Shown: positions 17,177 through 26,369, numbered from the stretch's first letter. The stretch: 64,000 nt of DNA from Sphingomonas faeni (GCF_030817315.1 NZ_JAUSZF010000001.1:2995001-3059000), one strand, 5' to 3'. A program made the numbers and translations. The notes: generated by a model not told the origin, from the letters alone.

Positions 17177-18698
17177 ACGCAGCCTTTGGAATAGTCAGGT
17201 CTACGATCAGGCCATCATCGTTCCAGGTTCGGTTCACGCTACCACCCAACTGACGCACCGCACTCATCTCGATCAGCTGCGTGCCGAAACCGGCTGGTGT
17301 CGTCGGCTTGGTGACGGATGGGCCTCCCACTTCCCGCCAGTTCAATGTAACCGTATCGGTATTTGCCGAGACGGTGATCTCGACAGTGCCGAGTTCTGTC
17401 GCCAGCGCACCATATTTGGTCGCGTTGGTTGCGAGTTCGTGAAACATCAGCGCGAGCGGCGTCGCCGAGCGATCATCGATCGTCACATCGTCGCCTACGA
17501 CGCTGACACGCGCGCCGTCGATCCGCTGATACGGCTCGAACAACTCGTGCAGCAAGCCGCGCAGACTGTTCTGCGCCATCGACGGTCGTGAATTGGCACT
17601 GTGCGGGCGGACGAAATCATGCGCGCGGCCCAGTGCGTTGATACGGTGGCGTAGGTCGGTCGCGATCCCGGCGAACTCAGGCTTGCCCCGCGCCGAGAAC
17701 GCGATGAGCCCGGCAATCACCGAGAAGATGTTCTTGATGCGGTGGCTCAGCTCCTGGCTGATGACCTCGCGCTCTTCATATGCGAGCTTTTGTTCGTGGA
17801 TGTCGGTGCACGTCCCGAACCAGCGCTGGATCGCGCCGCTTTCGTCGCGGACCGGCAGCGCACGGCCGAGCACCCAGCGATAGGTGCCGTCGAAATGCCG
17901 GAGCCGGTATTCGATATTGTACGGCTCGCCCGTGTCGAGCGAGTGACGCCACAACGCCCAGGCGCGATCTTGATCCTCCGGGTGGAACATGTCGTTCCAG
18001 CCCTCGCCATCGGTCGTGCCCACGGGCGTGCCGGTAAATTCGTACCAGCGTGCGTTGAAATAATCGTGGAAGCCGTCGGGCAACGTCGACCACACCATCT
18101 GCGGCATCGTGTCCGCGAGCGTACGGAAGCGGAGGTCGCTCGCCTCCAGCGTCCGCCGTGCCTCGGCCTCGGCCATCGCCTGCTCGCGTGCGGCGCGGCG
18201 ATCGTCGAGCCGGCCCATGGCGGCCTTCGCGAGCAACGTCATGCCGTCACGCTGGAACCGGGTAAGCCCCTCGCGAGGATCGGGTGCCAGAACGCAAAGC
18301 GCGCCCAGCGGCACGCCTTCGCTGGAGACCAAGGGTGCACCCGCGTAGAACCGCACATAGGGCGGGCCGGTTACCAGCGCATTGTCGACGAAGCGCGGGT
18401 CCTCCAGCGCGTCGGGCACTTCCATCACCTCGTGATGGTGCATCGCGTGCGCGCAGAACGACATGCTGCGCGGCGTCTGCTCCAGATCGGTGCCGGTGCG
18501 CGACAGGAAACGCTGATACTCTTCCTCGACCAGGCTCAGCAGCGCGACCGGCGCGCCGCAAAGCTCCGCCGCGAACGACACGATGTCGTCCAGCTGACCT
18601 TTCGCGCGCGCGCCGGCGACATCGTAGGACGCGATGACGCGGGAGCGCTCGGCCTCGTCGAACACACCGGTCTTTGGAACGGAATACAGCGTCGTCAT
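17166..18698 (-). CDS. GAF-PAS-HWE family sensor histidine kinase
   Basis: The 510-residue protein has no membrane helix, so it is a cytoplasmic sensor. Order: GAF domain (about 30-175), coiled linker, PAS/PAC domain (about 190-310, 'GTYRWVLGRALPVRDESGAI'), then an HWE kinase core with the H-box 'SQELSHRIKNIFSVIAGL', the N-box 'FHELATNATKYGAL' and the Trp-X-Glu 'LNWREVGG' that defines the HWE group. HWE kinases often feed the general stress response of alphaproteobacteria. It begins 5 bases after ssb, without a clear ribosome site, so it is probably coupled to the feoAB-ssb transcript. Confidence 0.93.
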   Translation of the reverse strand: MTTLYSVPKTGVFDEAERSRVIASYDVAGARAKGQLDDIVSFAAELCGAPVALLSLVEEEYQRFLSRTGTDLEQTPRSMSFCAHAMHHHEVMEVPDALEDPRFVDNALVTGPPYVRFYAGAPLVSSEGVPLGALCVLAPDPREGLTRFQRDGMTLLAKAAMGRLDDRRAAREQAMAEAEARRTLEASDLRFRTLADTMPQMVWSTLPDGFHDYFNARWYEFTGTPVGTTDGEGWNDMFHPEDQDRAWALWRHSLDTGEPYNIEYRLRHFDGTYRWVLGRALPVRDESGAIQRWFGTCTDIHEQKLAYEEREVISQELSHRIKNIFSVIAGLIAFSARGKPEFAGIATDLRHRINALGRAHDFVRPHSANSRPSMAQNSLRGLLHELFEPYQRIDGARVSVVGDDVTIDDRSATPLALMFHELATNATKYGALATELGTVEITVSANTDTVTLNWREVGGPSVTKPTTPAGFGTQLIEMSAVRQLGGSVNRTWNDDGLIVDLTIPKAAFSR

Positions 18699-18703
18699 GG
18701 AGA

Positions 18704-19303
18704 TCAGAACGGCACGTCGTCGTCGAGATCGTCCGAGAAGCCGCCGGTCTGGCCGAAGCTGCCGCCGCGTGCGCCGCCACCGCTACCGCCGCCCGAGGGT
18801 GCGCTGCCGCCACGGCTGCCACCGCCGCCGTAACCGCCGCCGCCACCCGACGAACCACCGCCGAAGTCGTTGCCGCCGCCGCCAGCCCAGTCGTCGCCTC
18901 CGCCACGGCTACCACCGCCGCCGCCTGCACCACCGCCTGCGCCGCCACCGTTGGGGCCGTCGAGCATCGTCAACACGCTGTTGAAGCCCTGCAACACGAT
19001 CTCGGTCGAATACTTGTCCTGGCCCTGCGCGTCCTGCCACTTCCGGGTCTGGAGCGCGCCCTCGATATAGACCTTCGAGCCCTTGCGCAGATACTTCTCG
19101 GCGACGTTCGCCAGACCTTCGTTGAAGATCGCGACCGAATGCCATTCGGTCTTTTCCTTGCGCTCGCCCGAGTTCTTGTCCTTCCAGGACTCGGATGTCG
19201 CGATGCGCAGATTGACGACCTTGCCGCCATTCTGGAACGCCTTGCTCTCCGGATCGCGACCCAGATTGCCGACGATGATGACCTTGTTGACGCTGCCTGC
19301 CAT
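18704..19303 (-). CDS. ssb: Single-stranded DNA-binding protein
   Basis: The OB-fold domain covers residues 1-115 ('[20 protein letters not shown]', '[20 protein letters not shown]'), followed by a Gly-rich linker of about 75 residues and the acidic tip 'DDLDDDVPF' that docks replication and repair partners. The linker is long but within the family range; the total is 199 residues. The start at 19303 is set by GAGGGG overlapping the feoB stop. It lies 8 bases after feoB and 5 bases before the HWE kinase, an unusual setting for ssb. Confidence 0.97.
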   Translation of the reverse strand: MAGSVNKVIIVGNLGRDPESKAFQNGGKVVNLRIATSESWKDKNSGERKEKTEWHSVAIFNEGLANVAEKYLRKGSKVYIEGALQTRKWQDAQGQDKYSTEIVLQGFNSVLTMLDGPNGGGAGGGAGGGGGSRGGGDDWAGGGGNDFGGGSSGGGGGYGGGGSRGGSAPSGGGSGGGARGGSFGQTGGFSDDLDDDVPF

Positions 19304-19311
19304 GATGCCCC

Positions 19312-21174
19312 TCAGAGGCCGGCGAACACCGCCAGCCAATATGTGATTCCGGCCATGATGTAGGCGGCGGCGAACAAATAGCCAACCATGAACGCCGGCC
19401 ATTTCCAGCCATTCGTCTCGCGACGGGTGACGGCGATCGTCGAAATGCACTGTGGCGCGAACACGAACCACATCAGGAAGGCGAGCGCGGTCGGCAGGCT
19501 CCAGCGGCCGCGCAGGTTCTCGACCATCGCCTTGCCGCCCTGGTTGCTGTCGGGGTCGTCGATTGCGTAGACCGTGCCGATCGCCGCCACCGCCACCTCA
19601 CGCGCGGCCATCGCCGGGATCAGCGCGAGGACGATGTCGCGGTTGAAGCCAATCGGTGCGAACACCGGCGCGATGCCGTTGGCGATCCGCCCGGCGACCG
19701 AATAATCGACCGGCGAGACCTTGCTGCCCTCGGGCGGCTTGGGGAAGCTCAGCATCACCCACAGGATCACGGTCGAGATCAGGATGATGCCGCCGGCGCG
19801 CTTCAGGAAGATCTGCGCGCGGCTCCACAGGCCGATGCCGACGTCGCGCCACTGCGGCCACTGATATTTCGGCATCTCCATCATGAAGCCCGACGACACG
19901 CCCTTGGTCACCGTCCGCCGCAGCACCAGCGCGGCTACGAACGCGCCGACGATGCCCATCACGTACAGGCCGAGCATCACCAGCCCCTGCAATCCGACGA
20001 ACGGCAGCACCTGCGTGTTGGGAATGAACGCGCCGATGATCAGCGTATAGACCGGCAGGCGTGCTGAACACGTCATCAGCGGCGCGATCAGGATCGTCGT
20101 CAGCCGGTCCTTCTCGTCGTCGATCGTCCGCGTCGCCATGATCCCCGGAATCGCGCAGGCGAAGCTCGACAGCAAAGGGATGAACGCGCGACCCGACAGC
20201 CCGACGCTCGCCATCACCCGGTCCATCAGGAACGCCGCGCGGACCATGTAGCCGCTCGCCTCGAGGACGAGGATGAAGAGGAACAGGATCAGGATCTGCG
20301 GCAGGAAGACGATCACCGCGCCGACGCCGGCGATCACGCCGTCGACCAGCAGAGAGCGAAGCAACGACTGGGGCAGCTCGGATGTGATGAACGCCTGCAA
20401 CGCGGTGAAGCCACCGTCGATCGCGTCCATGAACGGCTGAGCCCAGCTGAACACAGCCTGGAACATCAGGAACATGATCGCCAGCAGCAGGATCGGCCCC
20501 GCGACAGGGTGCAGCGCGACCGCGTCGAGCATGTGCGTCCAGCGGCGGACGGTCGTCTCGGACACGGTCGCGGCGGTAGCGATCGTGCGCGCGCGACGCT
20601 GGAGCGTGACGATGTCGTCCTGTACGCTTCCGTCGGATTTGCGCAGCCGCATGGGTCCATTGATGACGATGCCGGACAGCGCGGCCTTGAGTTCGTCGAG
20701 ACCGCGTTTGCGCACCGCAACGGTCGGGATCACCGGCACGCCGAGTTCGTGTTCGAGCACCTTGGGATCGAGCTTCAGCCCGTCGCGCTCGGCGAGGTCG
20801 ACCATGTTGAGGGCGACCACGACCGGCAGGCCGAGCGCGATCAGCTGGAGCGTGAAGCGCAGATGGTTGTCGAGATTGGCGGCATCGACGACGACGACCA
20901 GCGCGTCGGGAAGGCGCTCGCCATCCTGCGTGCCGGTGACGACGTCGCGCGTGACCCGCTCGTCGGGGGAGGAGGGTTCGAGGCTGTATGCGCCGGGTAG
21001 GTCGACCAGCTCGACCGGCCGCCCGTCATCGAGCATCAGCCGCCCGACTTTCCGCTCGACCGTGACGCCGGGATAATTGCCGACCTTCTGGCGCGCACCC
21101 GTAAGCGCGTTGAACAGCGCGCTCTTGCCGGCATTGGGATTGCCGACCAGCGCAACCAGCGGTGCTGCGTTCAT
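19312..21174 (-). CDS. feoB: Ferrous iron transporter FeoB
   Basis: An inner-membrane Fe2+ transporter with an N-terminal G protein: G1 'GNPNAGKSA', G2 '[10 protein letters not shown]', G3 'DLPGAYSL', G4 'NMVD'. The membrane part carries the two Gate motifs, including '[14 protein letters not shown]' and '[11 protein letters not shown]', each with the expected Cys. The 620-residue length is at the short end because the C-terminal extension found in enterobacteria is missing, and no feoC follows. It lies 9 bases after feoA and 8 bases before ssb. Confidence 0.97.
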   Translation of the reverse strand: MNAAPLVALVGNPNAGKSALFNALTGARQKVGNYPGVTVERKVGRLMLDDGRPVELVDLPGAYSLEPSSPDERVTRDVVTGTQDGERLPDALVVVVDAANLDNHLRFTLQLIALGLPVVVALNMVDLAERDGLKLDPKVLEHELGVPVIPTVAVRKRGLDELKAALSGIVINGPMRLRKSDGSVQDDIVTLQRRARTIATAATVSETTVRRWTHMLDAVALHPVAGPILLLAIMFLMFQAVFSWAQPFMDAIDGGFTALQAFITSELPQSLLRSLLVDGVIAGVGAVIVFLPQILILFLFILVLEASGYMVRAAFLMDRVMASVGLSGRAFIPLLSSFACAIPGIMATRTIDDEKDRLTTILIAPLMTCSARLPVYTLIIGAFIPNTQVLPFVGLQGLVMLGLYVMGIVGAFVAALVLRRTVTKGVSSGFMMEMPKYQWPQWRDVGIGLWSRAQIFLKRAGGIILISTVILWVMLSFPKPPEGSKVSPVDYSVAGRIANGIAPVFAPIGFNRDIVLALIPAMAAREVAVAAIGTVYAIDDPDSNQGGKAMVENLRGRWSLPTALAFLMWFVFAPQCISTIAVTRRETNGWKWPAFMVGYLFAAAYIMAGITYWLAVFAGL

Positions 21175-21183
21175 TCTAAAGGA

Positions 21184-21459
21184 TTATTCGGCCGCGGCAG
21201 GCATGGGAGAAACGTGGATGGCGCCGGCAACCGCGCGGCGGAGCGCGACGGTCATGCGGCCGATCCGGCAGGCGATCGGGCCCTGGCCCAGAGTCGCGCG
21301 GTGCAGCACCTCGACATCCACGCCCTCATCGAAGCCCAGCTCGCGCAATCGCCGCGCTTCCGGGCCCGCGAGCCGCGCCCACTCGATTGCCGCAACAATA
21401 GCGTGCTGCTTGCGCGGCAGGGTTTCGAGGCTGACGGAACGATCGGGGCGAGTGTCCAT
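21184..21459 (-). CDS. feoA: Ferrous iron transport protein FeoA
   Basis: A 91-residue SH3-like FeoA domain protein ('EARRLRELGFDEGVDVEVLH', then 'IGRMTVALRRAVAGAIHV'). FeoA is a small cytoplasmic partner that stimulates FeoB. It starts the run feoA-feoB-ssb-kinase. A perfect palindrome sits 7 bases before the ATG and would block ribosome access or transcription if bound. Confidence 0.94.
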   Translation of the reverse strand: MDTRPDRSVSLETLPRKQHAIVAAIEWARLAGPEARRLRELGFDEGVDVEVLHRATLGQGPIACRIGRMTVALRRAVAGAIHVSPMPAAAE

Positions 21460-21465
21460 GATGCG

Positions 21466-21478
21466 ACTGATTATCAGT
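21466..21478 (-). promoter_or_regulatory. Palindromic iron-type operator at feoA
   Basis: ACTGATAATCAGT on the minus strand is a perfect 13-base palindrome around a central A/T, resembling half-sites of Fur-type boxes (GATAATCA). It lies immediately upstream of the feoA start, the place expected for iron-dependent repression. The binding protein (Fur, Irr or RirA-like) cannot be told from this. Confidence 0.55.
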
Positions 21479-21528
21479 AACCCCCGGGTAAGGGAAGCCC
21501 AAAGCGAACCAACCGACCGCTAACGCCC

Positions 21529-21612
21529 CGTCATCCTGACGAAAGTCAGGATCCAGAGCCACATGCGGAGACGTTCATCGTTCTGGGTCCCGGGTCGAGC
21601 TCAGGATGACGG
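21529..21612. repeat. Family D palindromic element, copy 2
   Basis: The left arm CGTCATCCTGACGAAAGTCA matches the copy at 14.2 kb exactly. The right arm (GGGTCGAGCTCAGGATGACG) is a diverged variant, so the hairpin is imperfect. It lies between feoA and the COQ9 gene. Confidence 0.85.
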
Positions 21613-21642
21613 AGTTTGGGGAAGCGTCCCGCGCTTAAACCC

Positions 21643-22296
21643 TCAGGCCGTCGGATAACGCAACCGGCCGACGAATCGCGACAGGCTGAAACCGTGCTCA
21701 GTGCGCTTGAGAAAACCCGCCTTGGCTTTCTCGAACTGCATGATCCCGTCGATCCGGCGCCGCAGGAACGCGCGCGTGTCAGCAAGGCCTTCGCTCTCGT
21801 CGTCGAGAAACACCGTGATCGTCGACGCATACACGCCGAGCAGGATGGTCCGCTTGGTGTAGTAATTATAGTCGGTCGCGACGTCTCCGGCGGCGCGCCA
21901 GATCGTGTCGACCGTCCGCCAGCCGAGGCGCGTCGCCTTCGCCAAATTCTGCGGGAGAGCGAGGATCGCCACCGCGCGCCGCAGAGATTCGCGGTCGATC
22001 GACGTCGCATCGAGCCGCGCCTCGACCAACGCGGTGATCTTCTCGCGGACTTTGATCAGCGCGAGCCGCTCGGGCGGAACCGCGGCGAGCATCACGTCGT
22101 CGATATGCGCGAACCACGCGTCGATCATGTCGACCGGGCCGTCCTTGAACGCCAATGCGGCGATGTCGGTATCGATCCCCCCGGCCTGCGCAGCCATGTC
22201 GCGTGCGGCGTCGCTCCACCCGTCGAACGCCGCGTTGGCAGCAATGCCGGGGGCGAGCTTTGCGCGGATTTCGTCGAGCGTAAGGTCCTGGGTCAT
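21643..22296 (-). CDS. COQ9 family protein
   Basis: The 217-residue protein is all-helical and matches the COQ9 pattern ('FDGWSDAARDMAAQAGG', 'ATDYNYYTKRTILLGVYAST', 'FLRRRIDGIMQFEKAKAGFL'). COQ9 proteins bind lipid and present ubiquinone precursors to hydroxylases at the inner membrane; bacterial members are mostly alphaproteobacterial. Its start overlaps the stop of the frameshifted transporter gene upstream (ATGA), so the two were once co-translated. Confidence 0.92.
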   Translation of the reverse strand: MTQDLTLDEIRAKLAPGIAANAAFDGWSDAARDMAAQAGGIDTDIAALAFKDGPVDMIDAWFAHIDDVMLAAVPPERLALIKVREKITALVEARLDATSIDRESLRRAVAILALPQNLAKATRLGWRTVDTIWRAAGDVATDYNYYTKRTILLGVYASTITVFLDDESEGLADTRAFLRRRIDGIMQFEKAKAGFLKRTEHGFSLSRFVGRLRYPTA

Positions 22297-23286
22297 ACCG
22301 TCTCCTGCCGTTCAAAATCAGACGTATCAAGCGTGTCTTCAAGAGGTAATTCGGGGGGAGGGCCCTGCCTTACCAGCACCAGCGCGATCGCGACCATCAC
22401 GACGCCGACCAGATCGGCCGCGCCGAGCCGCTCGCCGTACACCAGCCAACCGACCATGCCCGCCACCACCGGCTGGATCAGCAATGCGATCCCGATCACC
22501 AGCGGTGTGAATCGGCCAAGCGCATAGATCATCAGCCCTTGGCCGAGCACCTGGCTGCACAAAGCGAGCCCGATCAGCGGCCCCCAGTGCGCCGGCAGCA
22601 CTCGCTCTCCCATCGCCAGCGCGAACACGAGCAGCGGCACGATCCCCGCCAGCGTCGACAGGGTCAGCGCGGACAGCGGCGCGAGCGTCGCCCGCGCGCG
22701 CGCCATCAGGATGAAATAGACCGTGTAGAGCAGCCCCGCGAGGATGCAGAGCAGGTCGCCCGCGAGGTTTTTCGCATCAAGCTCATAGGAACGCCCGAGC
22801 AATAACGCCGCACCGGCCGCCGCCAGCACCAGCGCCCAGCCCTGCGTCCGCGTCGGCCATGCCTTCGCGATCAGGAATCCGTAGATTGGGAACATCAGCG
22901 TCGCCGCATTGCCGAACAGAGTCGCGTTGGCGAGCGTGGTCCGGTGTATCCCGAGATGCCACGCGCCGAGATCGGCGGCGAAACACACGCCGCCCGCGAT
23001 CAAGCCCGATCCACACGCCACGGCTCAGCCGGGTCGGCCGGGCGCCCTGCTGCATCGCGAGTGCGATCAGGAACGGCACCGCGAGCGTCAGTCGCCAGAA
23101 TCCTGCGGCGACCGGCCCAACCTCGGTCGCGCGCACGAACCACGGTCCGAACGCTAGTGCGACGTTCGCGACGACCAGGGCCGCGAATGCGATCATGCCC
23201 GGGGCCGCCATGCTGCCCACGCCGGGCGCAAGCTCGGGTACCGTATCGGGCACGCTAGATAATGTTTGCGGGTCGGGGCGATGCAT
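22293..23286 (-). pseudogene. EamA/DMT family transporter with a one-base frameshift
   Basis: Two overlapping frames together spell one EamA permease of about 330 residues with ten membrane helices. The first frame, from ATG 23286, runs through 'PTRLSRGVWIGL' and then becomes non-membrane sequence. The other frame resumes with 'LIAGGVCFAADLGAWHLG' and continues to the stop at 22293. Removing one A from the AA at 23002-23003 (GGGCTTGATC read as GGGCTGATC on the minus strand) restores a continuous protein. Either the gene is inactivated or this is a base-call error. EamA proteins export amino acids or other metabolites. Confidence 0.85.
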
Positions 23287-23337
23287 GCCGCGCTGTAGCG
23301 CCCTATCTTCCGCCCGTCAGGCCAATAAGGAGCCCCC

Positions 23338-24426
23338 ATGCCGAGCCTTTTCGATTCCATTACCCTTGGTGCCGTCGACGCGCCGAACCGCATCATCATG
23401 GCGCCGCTCACGCGGGGGCGTGCCGACAGGGATGCCGTTCCGACCGACATGATGGTCGACTATTATACGCAGCGGGCGAGCGCCGGCCTGATCATCTCGG
23501 AGGCCACCGGCATCAGCCGCGAAGGCCTGGGCTGGCCGTTCGCACCGGGTCTGTGGACCGATGCGCAGGTCGCCGCCTGGAAGCCCGTCACCGACTCGGT
23601 GCACGCCGCTGGTGGCCGGATCGTCGCGCAGCTCTGGCACATGGGGCGTCAGGTCCATTCGTCGGTGATCGGCGGCCAGCCGGTCTCGTCGTCGGCGACC
23701 GCGACCGAAGGCCAGGCGCACACGTTCGAGGGCAAGCAGGACTTCGAGGTCGCGCGTCCACTCGAACTGAACGAGATTCCGCGCCTGCTGAACGACTATG
23801 AACTGGCGACTAAGAATGCGCTGGCCGCCGGCTTCGACGGCGTGCAGATCCATGCCGCCAATGGCTATCTGATCGACCAGTTCCTGCGCGACAACGCCAA
23901 CCTGCGCACCGACGAATATGGTGGCTCGATCGACAATCGCGTTCGCCTGCTGCGCGAAGTCGCCGAGCGGGTGATTTCGGTCGCCGGTGCCGATCGCGTC
24001 AGCGTCCGCCTGTCGCCCAATGGCGACTCGCAGGGTGTCGACGACAGCAACCCCGAGCCGCTGTTCACGGCCGCTGCCAAGGCGCTGTCCGATCTCGGCA
24101 TCGCGTTCCTCGAACTGCGCGAGCCTGGCCCGGACGGCACGTTCGGCAAGACCGACGTACCGAAGCTCAGCCCGGCGATCCGCAAGGTCTTCAAGGGCGT
24201 GCTGGTCGTGAACTCGGATTACGACACGCTGGAGAAGGCGCAGGCCGAACTCGACAAGGGCGATGCCGACGCGATCAGCTTCGGCCGTCCGTTCATCGCG
24301 AACCCGGACCTGCCGGAGCGTCTGCGCGATGGCGCACCGCTGGCGAAGGACGATGCGAAGACGTGGTACAGCCAAGGCCCCGAGGGTTACATCGACTACC
24401 CCGCGCTCGAGACTGCGAACGCCTGA
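23338..24426 (+). CDS. Old Yellow Enzyme family FMN-dependent alkene reductase
   Basis: A 362-residue TIM barrel that reduces activated C=C bonds using NAD(P)H. Family motifs are 'NRIIMAPLTRGRAD', 'QLWHMGRQVH', the substrate-binding His-Asn pair in 'QIHAANGYLIDQFLRD', 'DEYGGSIDNRVRLL' and the FMN-phosphate site 'SFGRPFIANPDLPERL'. It resembles NemA/N-ethylmaleimide reductase. It has its own ribosome site (AAGGAG before ATG 23338) and stands alone, divergent from the broken transporter gene. The natural substrate is unknown. Confidence 0.94.
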   Translation: MPSLFDSITLGAVDAPNRIIMAPLTRGRADRDAVPTDMMVDYYTQRASAGLIISEATGISREGLGWPFAPGLWTDAQVAAWKPVTDSVHAAGGRIVAQLWHMGRQVHSSVIGGQPVSSSATATEGQAHTFEGKQDFEVARPLELNEIPRLLNDYELATKNALAAGFDGVQIHAANGYLIDQFLRDNANLRTDEYGGSIDNRVRLLREVAERVISVAGADRVSVRLSPNGDSQGVDDSNPEPLFTAAAKALSDLGIAFLELREPGPDGTFGKTDVPKLSPAIRKVFKGVLVVNSDYDTLEKAQAELDKGDADAISFGRPFIANPDLPERLRDGAPLAKDDAKTWYSQGPEGYIDYPALETANA

Positions 24427-24554
24427 CGCGTGGCGATGCTCGATCCTCCCCCTTTGGGGGGGATCGTGAAGGTCAGCCTCTAGTCACCGGTGCCGCCATC
24501 GCCTAGCAGCGCGCCTCCGCGTCGAACGGCGCACCGGTGACGACAGGATATGCA

Positions 24555-25049
24555 ATGACCGACGGCTGGCCAAGCGGGGGCAGGGGAACGGGGCCGCTCA
24601 CGCCAGGCACCGCCGATCGTGCCGCAAAGCGTGCTGAGGAGCGGGCCAACGGCCGCGAGCAACGCGCCAAGGAGCGGCTCGCCGCGTCCGAACAGCGATC
24701 CGAGTCGCGTGCTGCCCAGCGCGATCTCCAGTCCCAGGAACGCGAACGCGCCCGCGAAAGCCGTCGTATCGAAGAAGACGGGCGGATCAAGGCACGGCTC
24801 GACGCGCCGCCGACCAACGACGTCGAAGCACTCAAGATTTCCAAACGCCGCCGCTCCGGCGCGTTGGCGCGGAGTGGCGAGGAAACCAAGAAAGAGCGCG
24901 ATACCCGCGGTTACACGACCATCGTCGATCCGAAGCGGATCCGGACGCTGGCGGATCGCGGTGCGTCGCTAGCGGCGCTGGCGGGCGCATTCGGCATCAG
25001 CGTCGAGGAGGTCGAGGCGGCGTTACTGGAAACGGCCAGCGAAATCTGA
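24555..25049 (+). CDS. Highly charged coiled-coil protein with an HTH-like C-terminus
   Basis: The 164-residue protein begins with a Gly-rich stretch, then about 75 residues of Arg/Glu/Ala-rich sequence (residues 20-95) likely to form a long helix or coiled coil, then the C-terminal 'RTLADRGASLAALAGAFGIS' plus a further helix, which looks like a small helix-turn-helix. The start is ATG 24555; a GTG 18 bases upstream is possible. It could bind DNA or RNA. No family is recognised. It is a single gene after the Old Yellow Enzyme gene. Confidence 0.65.
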   Translation: MTDGWPSGGRGTGPLTPGTADRAAKRAEERANGREQRAKERLAASEQRSESRAAQRDLQSQERERARESRRIEEDGRIKARLDAPPTNDVEALKISKRRRSGALARSGEETKKERDTRGYTTIVDPKRIRTLADRGASLAALAGAFGISVEEVEAALLETASEI

Positions 25050-25168
25050 CGCAGCGTCGTAGTGGAGGAATATCCGGTAATCGACATTCGGATGGTCGGG
25101 GCGTCGAAGCTTCGTGTGCATGCCGCCGTCCGCTAGCATCGCCGTCTCGGCGACACACTGTCGGAGGC

Positions 25169-25984
25169 CTAATTGGTCCCCGGCAGGTCGACGTGGATCC
25201 GCCGGAAGCGTGCCTCGACCAGACTGTACGCGCCGAACAACGCCAGACCGATCCCAGTAAGCACGAGCAGCCACTTGCCGCCCGGTTGCGATTGCAGCTG
25301 CTCCAGAGCCTCCGCCACGCCGCCCGCGTCGCTCGCATGCGCGGTCCACGCGGCGAGTGCGAACAGCCCGGCGACGATCAGGAACACGAGTGCGCGCGCG
25401 CCATAGCCGATCCGGCCCATCGTGCAGACATAGCCGGGGGCGGGGGCGTCGCCGCGAAGGTCATGTATGAAATCGCCGCGCCATGCCTTTTGCGCCTGCT
25501 GGAAGGCCGCAACCAACACGCCGACCGCGACCGCGCCGACCAGAACGCGCCCGGCCGGCTGGTCGAGCAGCAATGCGGTCCAGTCGCGCGCGCTCTCGTC
25601 GCCGGGTGAGACGGCTGCGTCGCGAGACCCCGTCTTCATGGCAAGCTTGGCAGCGGTCCAGGCCAGGATCAGATGCGCGATCCCGCTGACGACGTGCCCG
25701 ATCCGCTTGAGGGTGCCCTTTACGTCGCTGCCGATCTGCTCTGGGTTGGCGGCCGCCTCGGTCAACCGCCAGACCGCGTAGCCGAGCAGACCGGCCGCCA
25801 CGATCGCGAGCAGGGCCGGACCGAACGCCTGGTCCGCCATCGACCCGATCGCGCCTTGGTTGTCGGCGATCTTGCCACCGCGTAATGCCGCGTCGACGGC
25901 AAACCACCCGACCAGGATATAGACCACGCCTCGCGCAGCGAAGCCGAGTTTGGCGAGCAACGTCGCATTCGCATCCGAAATCAT
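25169..25984 (-). CDS. DUF1206 domain membrane protein
   Basis: The 271-residue protein has six membrane helices in three two-helix repeats ('FAARGVVYILVGWFAVDAAL', 'IGHVVSGIAHLILAWTAAKL', 'IGYGARALVFLIVAGLFALA'), the DUF1206 pattern. Each repeat carries a Gly-x-Ala/Gly-Arg-type entry to its first helix. ATG 25984 is preceded by AAGGGG. The molecular role is unknown. An EcfG-type promoter with perfect consensus sits about 20 bases upstream of the ribosome site, so it is likely a general stress gene. Confidence 0.9.
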   Translation of the reverse strand: MISDANATLLAKLGFAARGVVYILVGWFAVDAALRGGKIADNQGAIGSMADQAFGPALLAIVAAGLLGYAVWRLTEAAANPEQIGSDVKGTLKRIGHVVSGIAHLILAWTAAKLAMKTGSRDAAVSPGDESARDWTALLLDQPAGRVLVGAVAVGVLVAAFQQAQKAWRGDFIHDLRGDAPAPGYVCTMGRIGYGARALVFLIVAGLFALAAWTAHASDAGGVAEALEQLQSQPGGKWLLVLTGIGLALFGAYSLVEARFRRIHVDLPGTN

Positions 25985-26009
25985 GATGGGCCCCTTGTTA
26001 CGGGGGCAT

Positions 26010-26034
26010 AACGGCGCTGCGGTCTGGACGTTCC
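26010..26034 (-). promoter_or_regulatory. Sigma-EcfG promoter for the DUF1206 gene
   Basis: On the minus strand GGAAC (26034-26030) and CGTT (26013-26010) are separated by exactly 16 bases, the consensus of alphaproteobacterial general-stress promoters. The predicted start near 26003 leaves a short leader of about 20 bases containing the AAGGGG ribosome site of the DUF1206 gene. Confidence 0.7.
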
Positions 26035-26067
26035 TGCGGGGATGGGTGTTGCCGATGCCCAAGGTCT

Positions 26068-26152
26068 CGTCATCCCGGGCTCGACCCAGGATCCAGCGTC
26101 ACGGAAGCCGCCCGCTTTCGGCTCTCGATCCTGGCGTTCGCTAGGATGACGA
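26068..26152. repeat. Family D-like palindromic element, diverged copy
   Basis: The left arm CGTCATCCCGGGCTCGACCC and the right arm ending CGCTAGGATGACG keep the family D termini and the central 'CCAGGATCCAG / GATCCTGG' block, but the arms have drifted. It lies between the DUF1206 gene and the DUF4169 gene, upstream of the EcfG promoter. Confidence 0.75.
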
Positions 26153-26159
26153 GGGCGCG

Positions 26160-26360
26160 TTATTCCGTTTTTCCATTCGGCGGCTGCTTATCGAGATGCG
26201 CGCCATCGAGCGTCTTTTCGACCCGATCCCGCGCACGCGTTTCGGCTGCTTTCTCCGCCGCGGTCCGGCCGAACAGCCGGCGGTTCTCGTTCGCGCGCTG
26301 CTCGGCCGTCACTCTCGCCCGCTGCTTCCGCGCGAGCCGCAGGTTGATCACCTCACCCAC
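26160..26360 (-). CDS. DUF4169 family small protein
   Basis: A 66-residue Arg/Ala/Glu-rich protein starting 'MGEVINLRLARKQRARVTAE' and containing 'NRRLFGRTAAEKAAETRARD', the recognisable DUF4169 pattern found in alphaproteobacteria. Probably helical and cytoplasmic; the function is unknown. It follows ribH by 9 bases on the same strand and may be the last gene of the riboflavin unit. Confidence 0.82.
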   Translation of the reverse strand: MGEVINLRLARKQRARVTAEQRANENRRLFGRTAAEKAAETRARDRVEKTLDGAHLDKQPPNGKTE

Positions 26361-26369
26361 GCGCGCAGC

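Noticed and set aside
25040..25165. Minus-strand reading 'MLADGGMHTKLRRPDHPNVD' downstream of the DUF1206 gene
   Set aside because: The stretch looks slightly protein-like, but it is under 40 codons with no ribosome site and no family match.
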